Shown piece after piece: positions 8,255 to 17,593 of a stretch of 64,000 nucleotides of DNA. Position numbers and translations under genes: made by a program. Within the stretch, counting starts at the first letter, position 1, and every line of letters begins with the position of its first letter. Source of the stretch: UBA5793 sp040255465 (lineage in GTDB: Bacteria > Planctomycetota > Phycisphaerae > Phycisphaerales > UBA5793); the NCBI GenBank assembly GCA_040255465.1, contig JBDZVA010000002.1, positions 558,001-622,000 on the forward strand, given 5' to 3'. Below the pieces are notes generated by a model, which saw nothing but the letters and a program-made list of their open reading frames with translations, made no database searches and was not told where the DNA came from.

Positions 8255-9592
8255 ATGCACGGTCATGTGCCCATCGACCAATTCCAGGCCAGCGCGGTCC
8301 TGACGCTTGCCGCGGATGACGGAGCCGGAGCAGGCGGGCTGCGCATTTTTGCCGCACTGCTCGTCCTCTCCGCATTGGCGCTCGTGGTGACGAGCAAGTC
8401 CTTCTACCGCTTTCAGCGCAATCGCCTCACTGCACGCTACATGAGCGGCGGCTGGCTCGCCGTGCTCATCGGATTCCTGCTCGGCCGATGGGGCGCCAAT
8501 GTCGTTACCGAGTCCATGCTCCTCGAAGTGCGCCCGGCTCTCACCTTCGGCCTGGGTTGGATCGGCGCGATCATCGGCCTCCAGGCCCGAACCTCACTTC
8601 TACGAGCCGTCCCCGCGGCCGTGCGCCGCTGGGTACTCGTTGATGCACTCGTCGCCACGGTCCTGATCGGCGCGGTCAGTGTCGCCCTGCTCAGCCGTTC
8701 GATGATTCATACCGAGTTTGCCTGGTGGATCGCCCCCGTCGGACTGCTCATCACCGCCGGCATCGGCTGGGCCGCCGAAACGCGATCGCTCGGCGAAGAG
8801 CGATCCCCGGCCGGGATGCACCTGGCGGTGCTGGTGCAGGCCGGCGCCGGGCTGGCCGCGATGGTCGCGGTGATGATCCATGGCCTGCTCATCATCCTGC
8901 CGACACGATCCGACACCGGTCAGGTCGAGATTTCCTTCTCCACGGGCGCCCTGCGATTGCTCGCCACCGCCATGCTCGCAGCCGCCGTCGGCTTTGTCGG
9001 TCGCTACCTGCTCCAGCAGGCGGGTCGTGAACGGCGCGAACTCTTCGTCGTCTACATTGCCATGATCGCCCTCATCAGCGGCATTGCTTCCGAACTCGGC
9101 GTGTCGCCGCTCTTCGCCGCCATGCTCTGCGGCATCGTCATCACCAACCTCGGCGGCCCCAAACTGCGCGAGTTCGATCGCTTCGTGCTCCGGGCCGAAC
9201 AACCCGTGGCCATCCTTTTCGCATTGCTCGCCGGAGTCTTCGTGGATCCGCGCATCGGACTGTGGGGCTGGCTGCTCATCCTCGCGCTGACGACGCTGCG
9301 CCTCTTCGTCAAGGGTCCGCTGATGCGCTGGAGTCTGGCGGCGTACCAGCCCGCATTGCCGGCCCGCAGCCCGCTCTACCAGGCTCCGATGCGGCAATCC
9401 CTCGTGGCCATCGCGCTCGGGGTGGCCGTTGTCGTCGATGAAGCCTCGGACATGAACCAGGAACTGCTGACCATCGTGCTCCTCGTCGGCGCCCTCAGTG
9501 AACTCCTCCCCTTCCTGCGCGGCTGGCGGCGTCGGGATGCCGCAGCGATGGCCACTGAGAAACAACCGCGCGCCGTGGAGGCAGGCGCATGA
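8255..9592 (+). CDS. Cation:proton antiporter-like membrane protein (CPA2-like), first of pair
   Basis: The protein has 445 residues with about twelve hydrophobic segments from residue 30 onward (for example LRIFAALLVLSALALVV and IFAALLCGIVITNLGGPKL-like stretches). The organisation resembles Na+/H+ exchanger/Kef-type transporters. The similarity is weaker than in the next gene, and the usual D-D ion-binding pair is not obvious. It begins 18 nt after the PII-like gene, and its last codons overlap the second antiporter gene as ATGA. Both are probably made together and might form a heteromeric pair. Substrate (Na+ or K+) cannot be decided. Confidence 0.75.
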   Translation: MHGHVPIDQFQASAVLTLAADDGAGAGGLRIFAALLVLSALALVVTSKSFYRFQRNRLTARYMSGGWLAVLIGFLLGRWGANVVTESMLLEVRPALTFGLGWIGAIIGLQARTSLLRAVPAAVRRWVLVDALVATVLIGAVSVALLSRSMIHTEFAWWIAPVGLLITAGIGWAAETRSLGEERSPAGMHLAVLVQAGAGLAAMVAVMIHGLLIILPTRSDTGQVEISFSTGALRLLATAMLAAAVGFVGRYLLQQAGRERRELFVVYIAMIALISGIASELGVSPLFAAMLCGIVITNLGGPKLREFDRFVLRAEQPVAILFALLAGVFVDPRIGLWGWLLILALTTLRLFVKGPLMRWSLAAYQPALPARSPLYQAPMRQSLVAIALGVAVVVDEASDMNQELLTIVLLVGALSELLPFLRGWRRRDAAAMATEKQPRAVEAGA

Positions 9593-10968
9593 AAACACTC
9601 CCCCGCCTCATTGCCGTTTGGCTCATGCTGCTCGTCGCGGTCGGCACCCTTCGTTCCCTCACGCCCGGCTACGCCGCCCGGCGCTACCTCGACGCCATGG
9701 ATCGCCCCTTTACCTCCCCCGAGTTCGATCTCGTCGCGACCTCAACCGCCCTGGCGTTCCTCCTGCTCGGTGCGTGGCTGACGGGCAAAGTGTTCAAGAT
9801 CCTGCTCCTGCCGCGCATCACCGGCTACCTCGCCTTTGGCGTGCTCGTCGGTCCCTCGTTCATCTCCCTCGTCGCCCCCAACGTCAACCCGTTGCTGCCC
9901 CAGGCCCAGATGGACCACCTGCGCATCTTCAGTTCGCTCGCCATCGCGCTCATCGGACTCACCGCAGGCGGCGAGATCAAGATCGAACTCCTGCGCCGAG
10001 GCATCAAGCAGGTGCTCGGCATGATGGGACTGGTCATCCTCGCCATCCTCTCGACCGTGTTCATCGGGCTCTACCTCGGCCGATCGATGCTCGGCTTCCT
10101 CGCGGAGTTGCCCCGCATGGAGTTGATCGTCGTCTGCCTCATGATCGCGGTGCTCGCCACCTCCAACTCTCCGGCTGTGCTCGTGGCGCTGCTCAGTGAA
10201 CTGCGCGCCAAGGGGCCGATGTCGGAAACGAGCCTGGCCATCACCGTTGTCAAAGACCTCGTCGTGGTCGTTCTCTTCACCGTGGCCAGCGGACTGGGCT
10301 ATAGCCTGCTGCACGCAAACGGCGAAACCGCCTCGCAAGGCTCGCTCGTCAGGGATCTCGCATGGCACCTGCTCGGCTCCGTCGCGGCCGGCGCGCTGCT
10401 CGGAGCATTGATGTCCACCGTTCTGCACCACCTCAGCCGGCACATGCTGCTCTTCGTACTCGCCATGTCGCTCGGCATTGTGCTCGTCAGTGAGTCGGCC
10501 CACTTCGAAACCCTGCTCGTCGCACTCTCCGCCGGGTTCATTCTCTCGAACATGTGGCCCGATCGCAGCGCCGAACTCTTCCACTCGGTTGAGGAACTCT
10601 CACTGCCGATCTACTGCATCTTCTTCGCCATCGCCGGCGCCAAGATCGATCTGGCGGCTCTGGCCCACCTCTGGCCGCTGGCGCTGGCCATCGTCGTCAT
10701 GCGGTCCGTTGCCGTCTGGGGCGGCATCACGCTCGGCGGTCGACTCTTCTCCATGCCCGCGCCCGCCCGCAACTGGGTGTGGACCGCCTTCATCCCGCAG
10801 GCGGGCATTGCCTTGGCGCTCGCCGCCAGCATCGAATCGCTCTTCGCGGACTTTGCCTGGGGTGTCAGCCTCTCGAGCCTGCTGCTCGCCACGATCGCGA
10901 TCTTCGAGTGCTTCGGACCGATTCTGCTTCGCGTCGGCCTGATCAAAGCGGGTGAAGCCACCGGTTGA
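9589..10968 (+). CDS. Cation:proton antiporter (Na+/H+ exchanger family), second of pair
   Basis: The protein has 459 residues and about twelve membrane segments. It is a clearer CPA2-family member than its partner. It has TGYLAFGVLVGPSF near the N-terminus, the unwound-helix motif LATSNSPAVLVALLSELRAKG, and then VVKDLVVVVLF in the place of the ion-binding (D/K)D helix. The start ATG overlaps the preceding stop by 4 nt. It is the last gene of the EIIA-like/PII-like/antiporter/antiporter set; the next gene starts about 90 nt later. Confidence 0.85.
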   Translation: MKTLPRLIAVWLMLLVAVGTLRSLTPGYAARRYLDAMDRPFTSPEFDLVATSTALAFLLLGAWLTGKVFKILLLPRITGYLAFGVLVGPSFISLVAPNVNPLLPQAQMDHLRIFSSLAIALIGLTAGGEIKIELLRRGIKQVLGMMGLVILAILSTVFIGLYLGRSMLGFLAELPRMELIVVCLMIAVLATSNSPAVLVALLSELRAKGPMSETSLAITVVKDLVVVVLFTVASGLGYSLLHANGETASQGSLVRDLAWHLLGSVAAGALLGALMSTVLHHLSRHMLLFVLAMSLGIVLVSESAHFETLLVALSAGFILSNMWPDRSAELFHSVEELSLPIYCIFFAIAGAKIDLAALAHLWPLALAIVVMRSVAVWGGITLGGRLFSMPAPARNWVWTAFIPQAGIALALAASIESLFADFAWGVSLSSLLLATIAIFECFGPILLRVGLIKAGEATG

Positions 10969-11056
10969 CGTCGAACCTGCGCTGCATTGGATTCCCCGCG
11001 CTGATGAACCCGTGGGTCGCCAGCGTTTCGCTTGATCATCTTCGAGGAGCCGGTTC

Positions 11057-12091
11057 ATGCGCGCAGTCACTGTGGCCAGTCAGGGCACACCCGTTCACGC
11101 CAACATCCGGTTCGTCAACGACTGGCCCGAGCCCACCGTCGGCCCCGGCCAGGCCATCATCCGCACCGAAGCCTCTGCACTGAACCACCTCGATCTCTGG
11201 GTCGGCCGCGGCCTGCCCGGCGTCGACCTCCAGTACCCGCGCATCGGCGGCTCCGACGCCTGCGGCATCGTCGAATCAGTCGGCGATGGTGTCGATCCCG
11301 CCTGGATCGGTCGGCGCGTCATCATGAACGCGGCCCAACCCATCCCCGACCCGGTTCATCCCGACATGGCCCCGAGCATGCCCCACTACAGCATGATCGG
11401 CGAACACACCAACGGTGGCCATTGCCAGCGCTTCGCCGCGCCAGCCCAGCAACTCGCCGACGTCGGACTCGACTGCGACCCCGTCGCCGCCGCCGCGTTT
11501 GGTTTGACGTTCCTCACCGCCTGGCGCTGCCTCGTCTCGCGCGCTGAACTCAAAGCGGGACAAACCGTCCTCATCACCGGCATCGGCGGCGGCGTGGCGA
11601 CCGCCGGGCTCGCCATCGCACGGCACTTCGGCTGCCGCACTATCGTCACCAGCCGCCACCAGTGGAAACTCGACAAGGCCATCCGCCTCGGCGCCGACCA
11701 CGGCGTACTCGACACCGGGGAAGACTGGTCGCGCACGGTTCGCAGCCTCACCGCCAAGCGAGGCGTGGACGTCGTGCTCGACTCCGTCGGCCAGGCAGTC
11801 CATCTCTCGTGCATCAAAGCCATGGCGCGCGGAGCCACGTTCGTCACCCCCGGCTGCACCACCGGCCCCGCCGCCACCACCGACCTCGCCCGCATCTTCT
11901 GGAATCAGTTGCGACTGCTCGGCTCAACCATGGGTGACATGAACGAATTCCGGAACGTCACGGCTCTGCTTCGCTCCGGCCAACTGCAGCCGGTGGTCGA
12001 TCAGGTCGTCGATGCATCCGACGCAGCCTCCGCCTACCGACGCCTCGAAGAGGGCGAGCAATTCGGCAAGATCGTGCTCAAGTGGTCGTAG
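11057..12091 (+). CDS. Zinc-type/quinone oxidoreductase (MDR superfamily alcohol dehydrogenase-like)
   Basis: The protein has 344 residues. The N-terminal GroES-like domain includes GPGQAIIRTEASALNHLDLW and GSDACGIVESVGDGV. The Rossmann domain carries QTVLITGIGGGVATAGLAIA and then GADHGVLD, with GVDVVLDSVG in the usual place. The catalytic-zinc Cys/His pattern is incomplete, as in quinone-oxidoreductase-like members. The end FGKIVLKWS is typical. It lies at an operon boundary with the DUF3467 gene 141 nt downstream. Substrate unknown. Confidence 0.9.
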   Translation: MRAVTVASQGTPVHANIRFVNDWPEPTVGPGQAIIRTEASALNHLDLWVGRGLPGVDLQYPRIGGSDACGIVESVGDGVDPAWIGRRVIMNAAQPIPDPVHPDMAPSMPHYSMIGEHTNGGHCQRFAAPAQQLADVGLDCDPVAAAAFGLTFLTAWRCLVSRAELKAGQTVLITGIGGGVATAGLAIARHFGCRTIVTSRHQWKLDKAIRLGADHGVLDTGEDWSRTVRSLTAKRGVDVVLDSVGQAVHLSCIKAMARGATFVTPGCTTGPAATTDLARIFWNQLRLLGSTMGDMNEFRNVTALLRSGQLQPVVDQVVDASDAASAYRRLEEGEQFGKIVLKWS

Positions 12092-12232
12092 CCGAGCCGG
12101 AATCGCGCAGGTGAAGTCCTGATTCGCTCGCCTCAACCGGCCTCCCTCGGTGCCATTGCGCGAGACCGGCTATCATCCCCGACTTCCCAAACCCCGCAAT
12201 CCCATCGAGCCAATTGGCTCAAGGAGAGAGAC

Positions 12233-12541
12233 ATGGCCGAAACGAATCCGAATCCCCAGCAGCAGCAGGCCGGCCCCGGCCAGGTCATGGTCCACGTCGA
12301 CGAGACCCACGCCCACACGACCTACGCCAACGCCTGGCAGATGAACGCCGGCCAGGATGAAATCATCTGCGATCTCGGCGTGCAGGTGCCTCGCATGATG
12401 GGCAACCAGCAGGCGATCAGCTTCCAGGTCGGCGCTCGCATCGTCTTCTCGCCCAACAGCGCGATGCGCTTCGCCGCGGCCCTGCAGCAGGTCATCGCCC
12501 AGCGCGAGCAGCGCATTTCCGAGACGTCCCACAAGAAGTAA
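12233..12541 (+). CDS. DUF3467 family protein
   Basis: The protein has 102 residues. A Gln-rich start is followed by the DUF3467 pattern: TTYANAWQMNAGQDEIICDLG, a PRMMG turn, GARIVFSPNSAMRFAAALQQVI and a basic end. AAGGAGAG lies just upstream of the ATG. Members are small proteins of unknown function found widely in bacteria. It is followed 13 nt later by the DegT-family gene. Confidence 0.85.
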   Translation: MAETNPNPQQQQAGPGQVMVHVDETHAHTTYANAWQMNAGQDEIICDLGVQVPRMMGNQQAISFQVGARIVFSPNSAMRFAAALQQVIAQREQRISETSHKK

Positions 12542-12554
12542 CGCTCCCTCGGCC

Positions 12555-13751
12555 ATGGCCAACGCTTCGACTCATCCCGTCTCCGCCTCCACCGACCGCC
12601 TCGCGGCCGAGGGTGGCACGCCCGTTTCCGCCGAGATGATCCCGGTCGTCTCCGCCCGTCTCGCCGAAGATGAAATCAACGCGGCCATCGAGGTGCTGCG
12701 CTCCGGCCAGTTGCGCCAGGGTAAGAAGTGCGCCCAGTTTGAGTCCGAGTTCGCCGCCGCCACCGGTGCTCAGTTCGCATTGACGACCTGCAACGGCACC
12801 ACTGCTTTGCAACTCGCCTATGAACCGATCATCGGCCCCGGTGATGACGTCCTCTGCCCCGCCTACGGCTTCATCGCCACCGCGTCGATGATCATCGCCC
12901 GAGGCGCGCGACCCGTCTTCTGCGATGTCGATCCGCGCACGTTCAACATCGACGCCGCCGACGCCGAGCAGCGCCTCACGCCGCGCACCACGGCCATCGT
13001 GGCGACACATCTCTACGGCAACCCCGCCGACATCGATGCCGTTGACGATCTCGCCGACCGGCGCGGCCTGAGTGTCGTCTACGACGCCGCCCAGTCCCAC
13101 CTCGCCACCTACCGGGGCCAGGGCATCGGCGCCTTCGGACACGCGACCACCTACTCCTTTTACCCGACCAAGAACATGACGACGGGTGAAGGCGGCATGA
13201 TCACCACCAACGACGAGGAACTCGCCGCCCGCCTCGCCCTGCTGCGCGATCACGGCATGACGCCGGGCAAGCGCTACCACCACGTCGCGCTCGGCTACAA
13301 CTATCGCCTGACTGACATCGCCGCCGCCATCGGCCTGGCTCAACTTGAAAAACTTCCGCAGCGCACGGCACGCCGGCAGGCGAATGGTGCGAGACTCACT
13401 GAGTTGCTCTCCGATGTGCCCGCAGTGCTCACCCCCGTGCCAACTGAGGGCGCCGGCCACGTCTACCACCAGTACACGATCCGCCTCTGTCTCGACCAGT
13501 TGCGCTGCGATCGCGATGAATTCGCCCGGCTGCTCGGCCTCGAAGGTGTCGGTTCCGTCACGCACTATCCCAAGGCGATTTCGGATCAGCCCATCATCAC
13601 CGAACTCGTGCCCGAGCGCGAGCCGATGCCCATCAGCGAGATGCTGGCCCGGGAAGTCCTCTGCCTCCCCGTCCATCACGACCTGACGGACGCGCAGATT
13701 GAACGGATCGCCCAAGCCGTGGCCAAAGTCGCCGCCGGCAAGCAGCGATGA
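12555..13751 (+). CDS. DegT/DnrJ/EryC1/StrS-family PLP aminotransferase
   Basis: The protein has 398 residues and is a complete sugar-aminotransferase-type PLP enzyme. FALTTCNGTTALQLAYEPI and GDDVLCPAYGFIATASMI form the N-terminal cofactor region. The Schiff-base lysine is Lys206 in SFYPTKNMTTGEGGM. RYHHVALGYNYRLTDIAAAIGL and the C-terminal HYPKAISDQP block are family hallmarks. Members transaminate keto-sugars for cell-surface glycans or antibiotics. No sugar-nucleotide gene is adjacent, so the substrate is open. A 541-codon antisense frame exists over this gene, but the family motifs fix the coding strand. Confidence 0.93.
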   Translation: MANASTHPVSASTDRLAAEGGTPVSAEMIPVVSARLAEDEINAAIEVLRSGQLRQGKKCAQFESEFAAATGAQFALTTCNGTTALQLAYEPIIGPGDDVLCPAYGFIATASMIIARGARPVFCDVDPRTFNIDAADAEQRLTPRTTAIVATHLYGNPADIDAVDDLADRRGLSVVYDAAQSHLATYRGQGIGAFGHATTYSFYPTKNMTTGEGGMITTNDEELAARLALLRDHGMTPGKRYHHVALGYNYRLTDIAAAIGLAQLEKLPQRTARRQANGARLTELLSDVPAVLTPVPTEGAGHVYHQYTIRLCLDQLRCDRDEFARLLGLEGVGSVTHYPKAISDQPIITELVPEREPMPISEMLAREVLCLPVHHDLTDAQIERIAQAVAKVAAGKQR

Positions 13752-13964
13752 TCCCGTAGGGTCCGCCGTGCGGGACATGAGTCTGCAAAGACGATCGCAG
13801 GCGCGTACCGATTCAGCACCTTCGACTCGTTCGTTTCCTCCGGTTGTTTGCAAAGTGGCATCGCGCCGCGATGATTCTGATCGGAGGCGTTTTCCGAGCA
13901 TCCCGATCCTGTTTTCACTTCGAAGCTGAACGCAATCGTGAATCAGGAGGCGTTGCTTCGCAAT

Positions 13965-15323
13965 ATGGATGGTGCAATGGTGTATTCTCTGTTTGATCTG
14001 GATGAGGAAATGGAAATGAGCAAGCGGTACGTATTCTGGCGCGATCCAAGTGCAAAACCGTACAAAGCAGACAGGTCTCGTCATGCACCCATCGAGTTGC
14101 TTAGCGAAATCGGGCAAATGGCGAAGGTCGGCCCTTCAGGCCTGCAGTGGGAGGGGTTCCTGCACTACCGGATTGAAGCGAGTTTGCGAGCAACGATGGC
14201 CGTTGTTGGGCCAGATCGTCAAGAGCTCAGTGACGCAGATATCTCTACAATCATTCGAAATGCAATACGACGAGTTCTGACAGCATCTGGCGATAGAACG
14301 CCAATTCAATGCGAAGCGTTCCTACGAGCGGCGGATCACGAATCCGCGGCATTCTTCAGACGCCCGCCCGAGCGATTCTGCGTAGTGAGTTCATTGTCTG
14401 TTGAGGCCTTGCCCACGAATGTTATTAATATTGGCGGAGCCTCAATCAAGGCGGTAACGAATCGATCTCGCTTTCCGTTCCCTGAGCATGCCGAGTTCTG
14501 TCGAACCCAACTGCTAGCGCCAATGGAGAGCTACCACGACGTCGCCATTCATGTTGATGGCAGGAGCCACAGCGACGCATTCTTCAAGGCACTTCGCGCA
14601 GTGGCGATGCTACGCGGGTTGTGGACAATGTTTGCGACCTACCGTGGTTGGGGAATAAACATGGGCTTCAAACCCGCAGAGCCGATGGGAGTAGTCCACA
14701 TTGGTCCACTGCACACGCTTCACCATCCAGACGGCAGGCTGGCTACGGAGCAGTTTTGGTATGAAGCAGATGCCTTTCGGGAGCGAGGGTTATTCACGCC
14801 GAAGGCAGGTTGGCCAAAGATCGAAAAGCTACGACGCTGGGCACAGGCTCGCATCCGCCGACTTCCCTACCGGGCTGAATTGGAGCACTTGCTCGTTCGT
14901 TACGCAACTGCTCTAGATCAATACAATCTGGACGCTACTTTCCTGCAACTTTGGTCCATTCTGGAGTCAATAACTGCAACAGTAGGAGCGAACTACGACG
15001 AGACTGCCAAACGCACGATTAGCACTCTTGATGACCGCACGATCGCTAAGGAAGTGCTCCATTCACTTCGCGTGCATCGAAATCGCCTCGTACATCACGC
15101 TGCATCCATCCAGTATCGAGATCAGATTGCATATCTGGTCAAGGACTTCGTAGATCCGCACTTAGCTCGACTCATTAGGAACGACTTTGGCATTGCGAGC
15201 CTAGAGGAATACGGGGAGCATCTCGCAGTTTCGACCGATCAAGCAGAAGTGAATAGGCAGTATCAGAAACTGCGAAGCGTGATGCGCGTGCGACGGGCAA
15301 GGAAACAAACGAGCGGCAAGTAG
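13965..15323 (+). CDS. Hypothetical protein with C-terminal HEPN-like R-x4-H motif; lower G+C, probably acquired
   Basis: ATG 13965 is preferred because AGGAGG ends 14 nt upstream; GTG 13938 and TTG 13953 are alternatives. The protein has about 452 residues with no signal peptide or membrane segment. The last third contains LLVRYATALDQYNLDATFLQLWSILE and LRVHRNRLVHHA; RNRLVH (Arg372 in this numbering) fits the RNxxxH/R-x4-6-H signature of HEPN nucleases, of the kind called Apea-like. The first two thirds match nothing recognised. Codon use and base composition are visibly richer in A+T than both neighbours, suggesting horizontal transfer. HEPN proteins are often toxins or phage-defence effectors; this role is inferred. 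Confidence 0.6.
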   Translation: MDGAMVYSLFDLDEEMEMSKRYVFWRDPSAKPYKADRSRHAPIELLSEIGQMAKVGPSGLQWEGFLHYRIEASLRATMAVVGPDRQELSDADISTIIRNAIRRVLTASGDRTPIQCEAFLRAADHESAAFFRRPPERFCVVSSLSVEALPTNVINIGGASIKAVTNRSRFPFPEHAEFCRTQLLAPMESYHDVAIHVDGRSHSDAFFKALRAVAMLRGLWTMFATYRGWGINMGFKPAEPMGVVHIGPLHTLHHPDGRLATEQFWYEADAFRERGLFTPKAGWPKIEKLRRWAQARIRRLPYRAELEHLLVRYATALDQYNLDATFLQLWSILESITATVGANYDETAKRTISTLDDRTIAKEVLHSLRVHRNRLVHHAASIQYRDQIAYLVKDFVDPHLARLIRNDFGIASLEEYGEHLAVSTDQAEVNRQYQKLRSVMRVRRARKQTSGK

Positions 15324-15381
15324 CGCGAAACCAAAGGTCGGGGCGTGACAAGCGACAATCCGGCCATCACCCTTCCCGACC

Positions 15382-17103
15382 TCAAACCGGCAACACCTTC
15401 ATCTCCGCCTCAATCTCGCGCATCAATTCCGACATCTGATCCGCACCGAAGTCAAACGCCAGTCCCGCCGTTTTCCACAATTCAGGCAGCGGCCGCGTTC
15501 CGCCCAGCGCCAGCCCGGCCTGGTATTTTGCCACCGCCTGCTTCGCATCGCGCCGGTAGTTGACCCACATCTGCAAAGCGCCGATCTGCGCGATGCCGTA
15601 CTCGATGTAGTAGAACGGCACGCCAAACAGGTGCAACTGCTTCTGCCAGCCGCGCTCGGCATACGGCTCCAATCCTGACCAGTCGATCGCCGAACCGAAA
15701 CGCCGATCCAGTTCGAGCCATTTGTCGCGGCGCTGGTCGCGCGTGTGCTTCGGATTGGTGTACACCCAGTGCTGGAACGCATCGATCGTCGCAATCCAGG
15801 GAAGGATCGTCAGCGTCCGTTCAAACTGCTGTCGCCGGGCCCGGTTCGCCTCATCCTCGTCGTAAAACTCGGTGAGGAAAGGCAACGCGAGCAGTTCCAT
15901 ACTCATCGATGCCACCTCGGCAAACTCCATCGGGTAGTGGCGGTAATTCAGCAGCGGCTCATCTGCACTGAGAATCGAGTGGAACGCATGCCCGCCTTCG
16001 TGCAAGAGCGTGACCAGATCCTTGTGCAGCCCGGCCGCATTCATGAAGATGAATGGCTGGCGGATGCGATCGCGATTGTACTGGTACCCGCCCGGCGCTT
16101 TGCCCTTGCGCGAATCGAGGTCGAGACACTCCGGCTTGCGCAACGTGGCGAACATCTCGCCCAGATCCCGGTCCATGCGCTGAAAGATCTTCGCAGTTCC
16201 ATCCACGAACGCATCGACCGTCTCAAACGGGCTCAGCGGCGCCCGGCCCTTCACATCGACCGCCATGTCCCACGGCCGAAGTTTGTCCAGACCCATTCCT
16301 TCGCGCCGCTCCTTGTCCAGACGTCGCATGAGCGGCACGACGAGCCGCTCAACGGATTCGTGGAACGCAAAGCAGTCGGCGGGCGTGTAATCGAACCGCC
16401 GCAGGCGGTCATGCTGATAGTCGCGAAAGTTCTCGTATCCGGCGTTGAGGGCGAGTTGGTGCCGGTGCGCGATCATCTTATCGAAGATGTCGTCGATCTT
16501 GTCCGCGTCCGCCAGCCGTCGATCGCCGATCGCCCGCCACGCGGCTTCGCGCTTGGCGCGGTCCGTCACTTCCAGGTACCGCCCCATCTGCGGCATCGTG
16601 CGCGTCTGCCCGTCGAACTCGCACGTCATGACGCCGCAGATCTCCTGGTACTGCTGGTCGAGCTTGGCGAGTTCCATCTCGATCGGCACGTTGGCTTCGC
16701 GGAACAGTTCCACATCGCGCTTGGCGTCGCGCACGAGCACCATGTAGCGATCCGCATCGAGCTGCCCGACCGCCGGCGACGCGATTAGTCGCTTGTCCAG
16801 TTCAAACGCAACCGGCTTGTACTTCGGCTCGATCTCCTCGACAAACTGGAGAAACGCCTTCTTCTTCGCCTCGCTCTCCGTATCGCACGTCATGTCGATG
16901 TATCGATTTGCCTGCGCCTCGCTCAGCGCCGACTCCAGCTCGCTGCGATCCAGCAGCCAGCGCTCCAGTTGCTCGACCGTGTCCAGCGGCCGCTCCATCA
17001 GGTTTCGGGCCAGCGGCTCGATCTGCGACCAGTCCCCGCAATCGATCTCGGCGGGAACGAACGAAGTGTCAATCGGGTGAATGCTCGTGGACGCGGTGCT
17101 CAC
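15382..17103 (-). CDS. M3 family oligoendopeptidase (PepF-like)
   Basis: The protein has 573 residues, the usual size for the family. The zinc motif LLHEGGHAFHS sits near residue 370, and the downstream glutamate is in MEFAEVASMSMELLALP. GAPGGYQYN-like and FIFMNAAGLHKDLVTLL segments precede the active site, as in oligoendopeptidase F. The start is GTG at 17103 with AGGAG about 9 nt upstream. There is no signal peptide, so it is a cytoplasmic enzyme degrading oligopeptides. It is convergent with the HEPN-like gene. Confidence 0.93.
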   Translation of the reverse strand: MSTASTSIHPIDTSFVPAEIDCGDWSQIEPLARNLMERPLDTVEQLERWLLDRSELESALSEAQANRYIDMTCDTESEAKKKAFLQFVEEIEPKYKPVAFELDKRLIASPAVGQLDADRYMVLVRDAKRDVELFREANVPIEMELAKLDQQYQEICGVMTCEFDGQTRTMPQMGRYLEVTDRAKREAAWRAIGDRRLADADKIDDIFDKMIAHRHQLALNAGYENFRDYQHDRLRRFDYTPADCFAFHESVERLVVPLMRRLDKERREGMGLDKLRPWDMAVDVKGRAPLSPFETVDAFVDGTAKIFQRMDRDLGEMFATLRKPECLDLDSRKGKAPGGYQYNRDRIRQPFIFMNAAGLHKDLVTLLHEGGHAFHSILSADEPLLNYRHYPMEFAEVASMSMELLALPFLTEFYDEDEANRARRQQFERTLTILPWIATIDAFQHWVYTNPKHTRDQRRDKWLELDRRFGSAIDWSGLEPYAERGWQKQLHLFGVPFYYIEYGIAQIGALQMWVNYRRDAKQAVAKYQAGLALGGTRPLPELWKTAGLAFDFGADQMSELMREIEAEMKVLPV

Positions 17104-17346
17104 GGTTCCTGGCTCCTCTCAGTGTGGGAACCAGAGCCTAGGCCCCAGTGCTTGCCGGGGAACAGGGGCAGCAACCCGAACTTGCTCGAAGCGCGAAGTG
17201 TCCCAGATCATCCACATCGAGACAGGCACGCCCCGGATGACGCGTCACAATGTACTGTCAACGGTTTCTTATGAAACCCCTGCCCCCCGAGCCCCAACAA
17301 TGAGTTGGACGGAGGTGGGCCGGTCGTCAGCGAAGGAGTGCCAGCC

Positions 17347-17592
17347 ATGAATGTCGACCCGGATTTCAACAGGTTCCTCGAGTTCCTCTCGACCAACGAG
17401 GACATCGTAATCTTCGGCTTCATCAGCGCCGTCGCCATCGTCTGGATCATCTTCGGCTCGATCGTCCGCGTCTTCGGCAGCGTGCAGCGCGAGCACACCC
17501 GCCGCGAGATCGCCGCCTACATCGCCGAAGGTTCCATGACCCCCGATCAGGGCGAGCGCCTGCTCAAAGCCGGCGAAAAGAAAGACGCCTGA
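17347..17592 (+). CDS. Small single-span membrane protein
   Basis: The protein has 81 residues. The start at ATG 17347 has AAGGAG 9 nt upstream. One membrane helix (IFGFISAVAIVWIIFGSIVRVF, about residues 22-43) is followed by a basic cytoplasmic segment ending in REIAAYIAEGSMTPDQGERLLKAG. The tail resembles SHOCT/oligomerisation-type helices found in planctomycete small membrane proteins. The function is unknown. It is isolated from other plus-strand genes. Confidence 0.75.
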   Translation: MNVDPDFNRFLEFLSTNEDIVIFGFISAVAIVWIIFGSIVRVFGSVQREHTRREIAAYIAEGSMTPDQGERLLKAGEKKDA

Positions 17593-17593
17593 T

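Noticed and set aside
8600..9598. 332-codon minus-strand frame opposite the first antiporter
   Set aside because: Its Asp/Glu/His/Gly-rich product is the usual shadow of a membrane-protein gene.
13938..13964. GTG 13938 as start of the HEPN-like gene
   Set aside because: No ribosome binding site precedes it, whereas AGGAGG precedes ATG 13965.
12492..14117. 541-codon minus-strand open frame over the DegT-type gene
   Set aside because: It is antisense to a gene with all PLP-aminotransferase motifs. Long antisense frames are expected at this G+C content, and its product has no family features.
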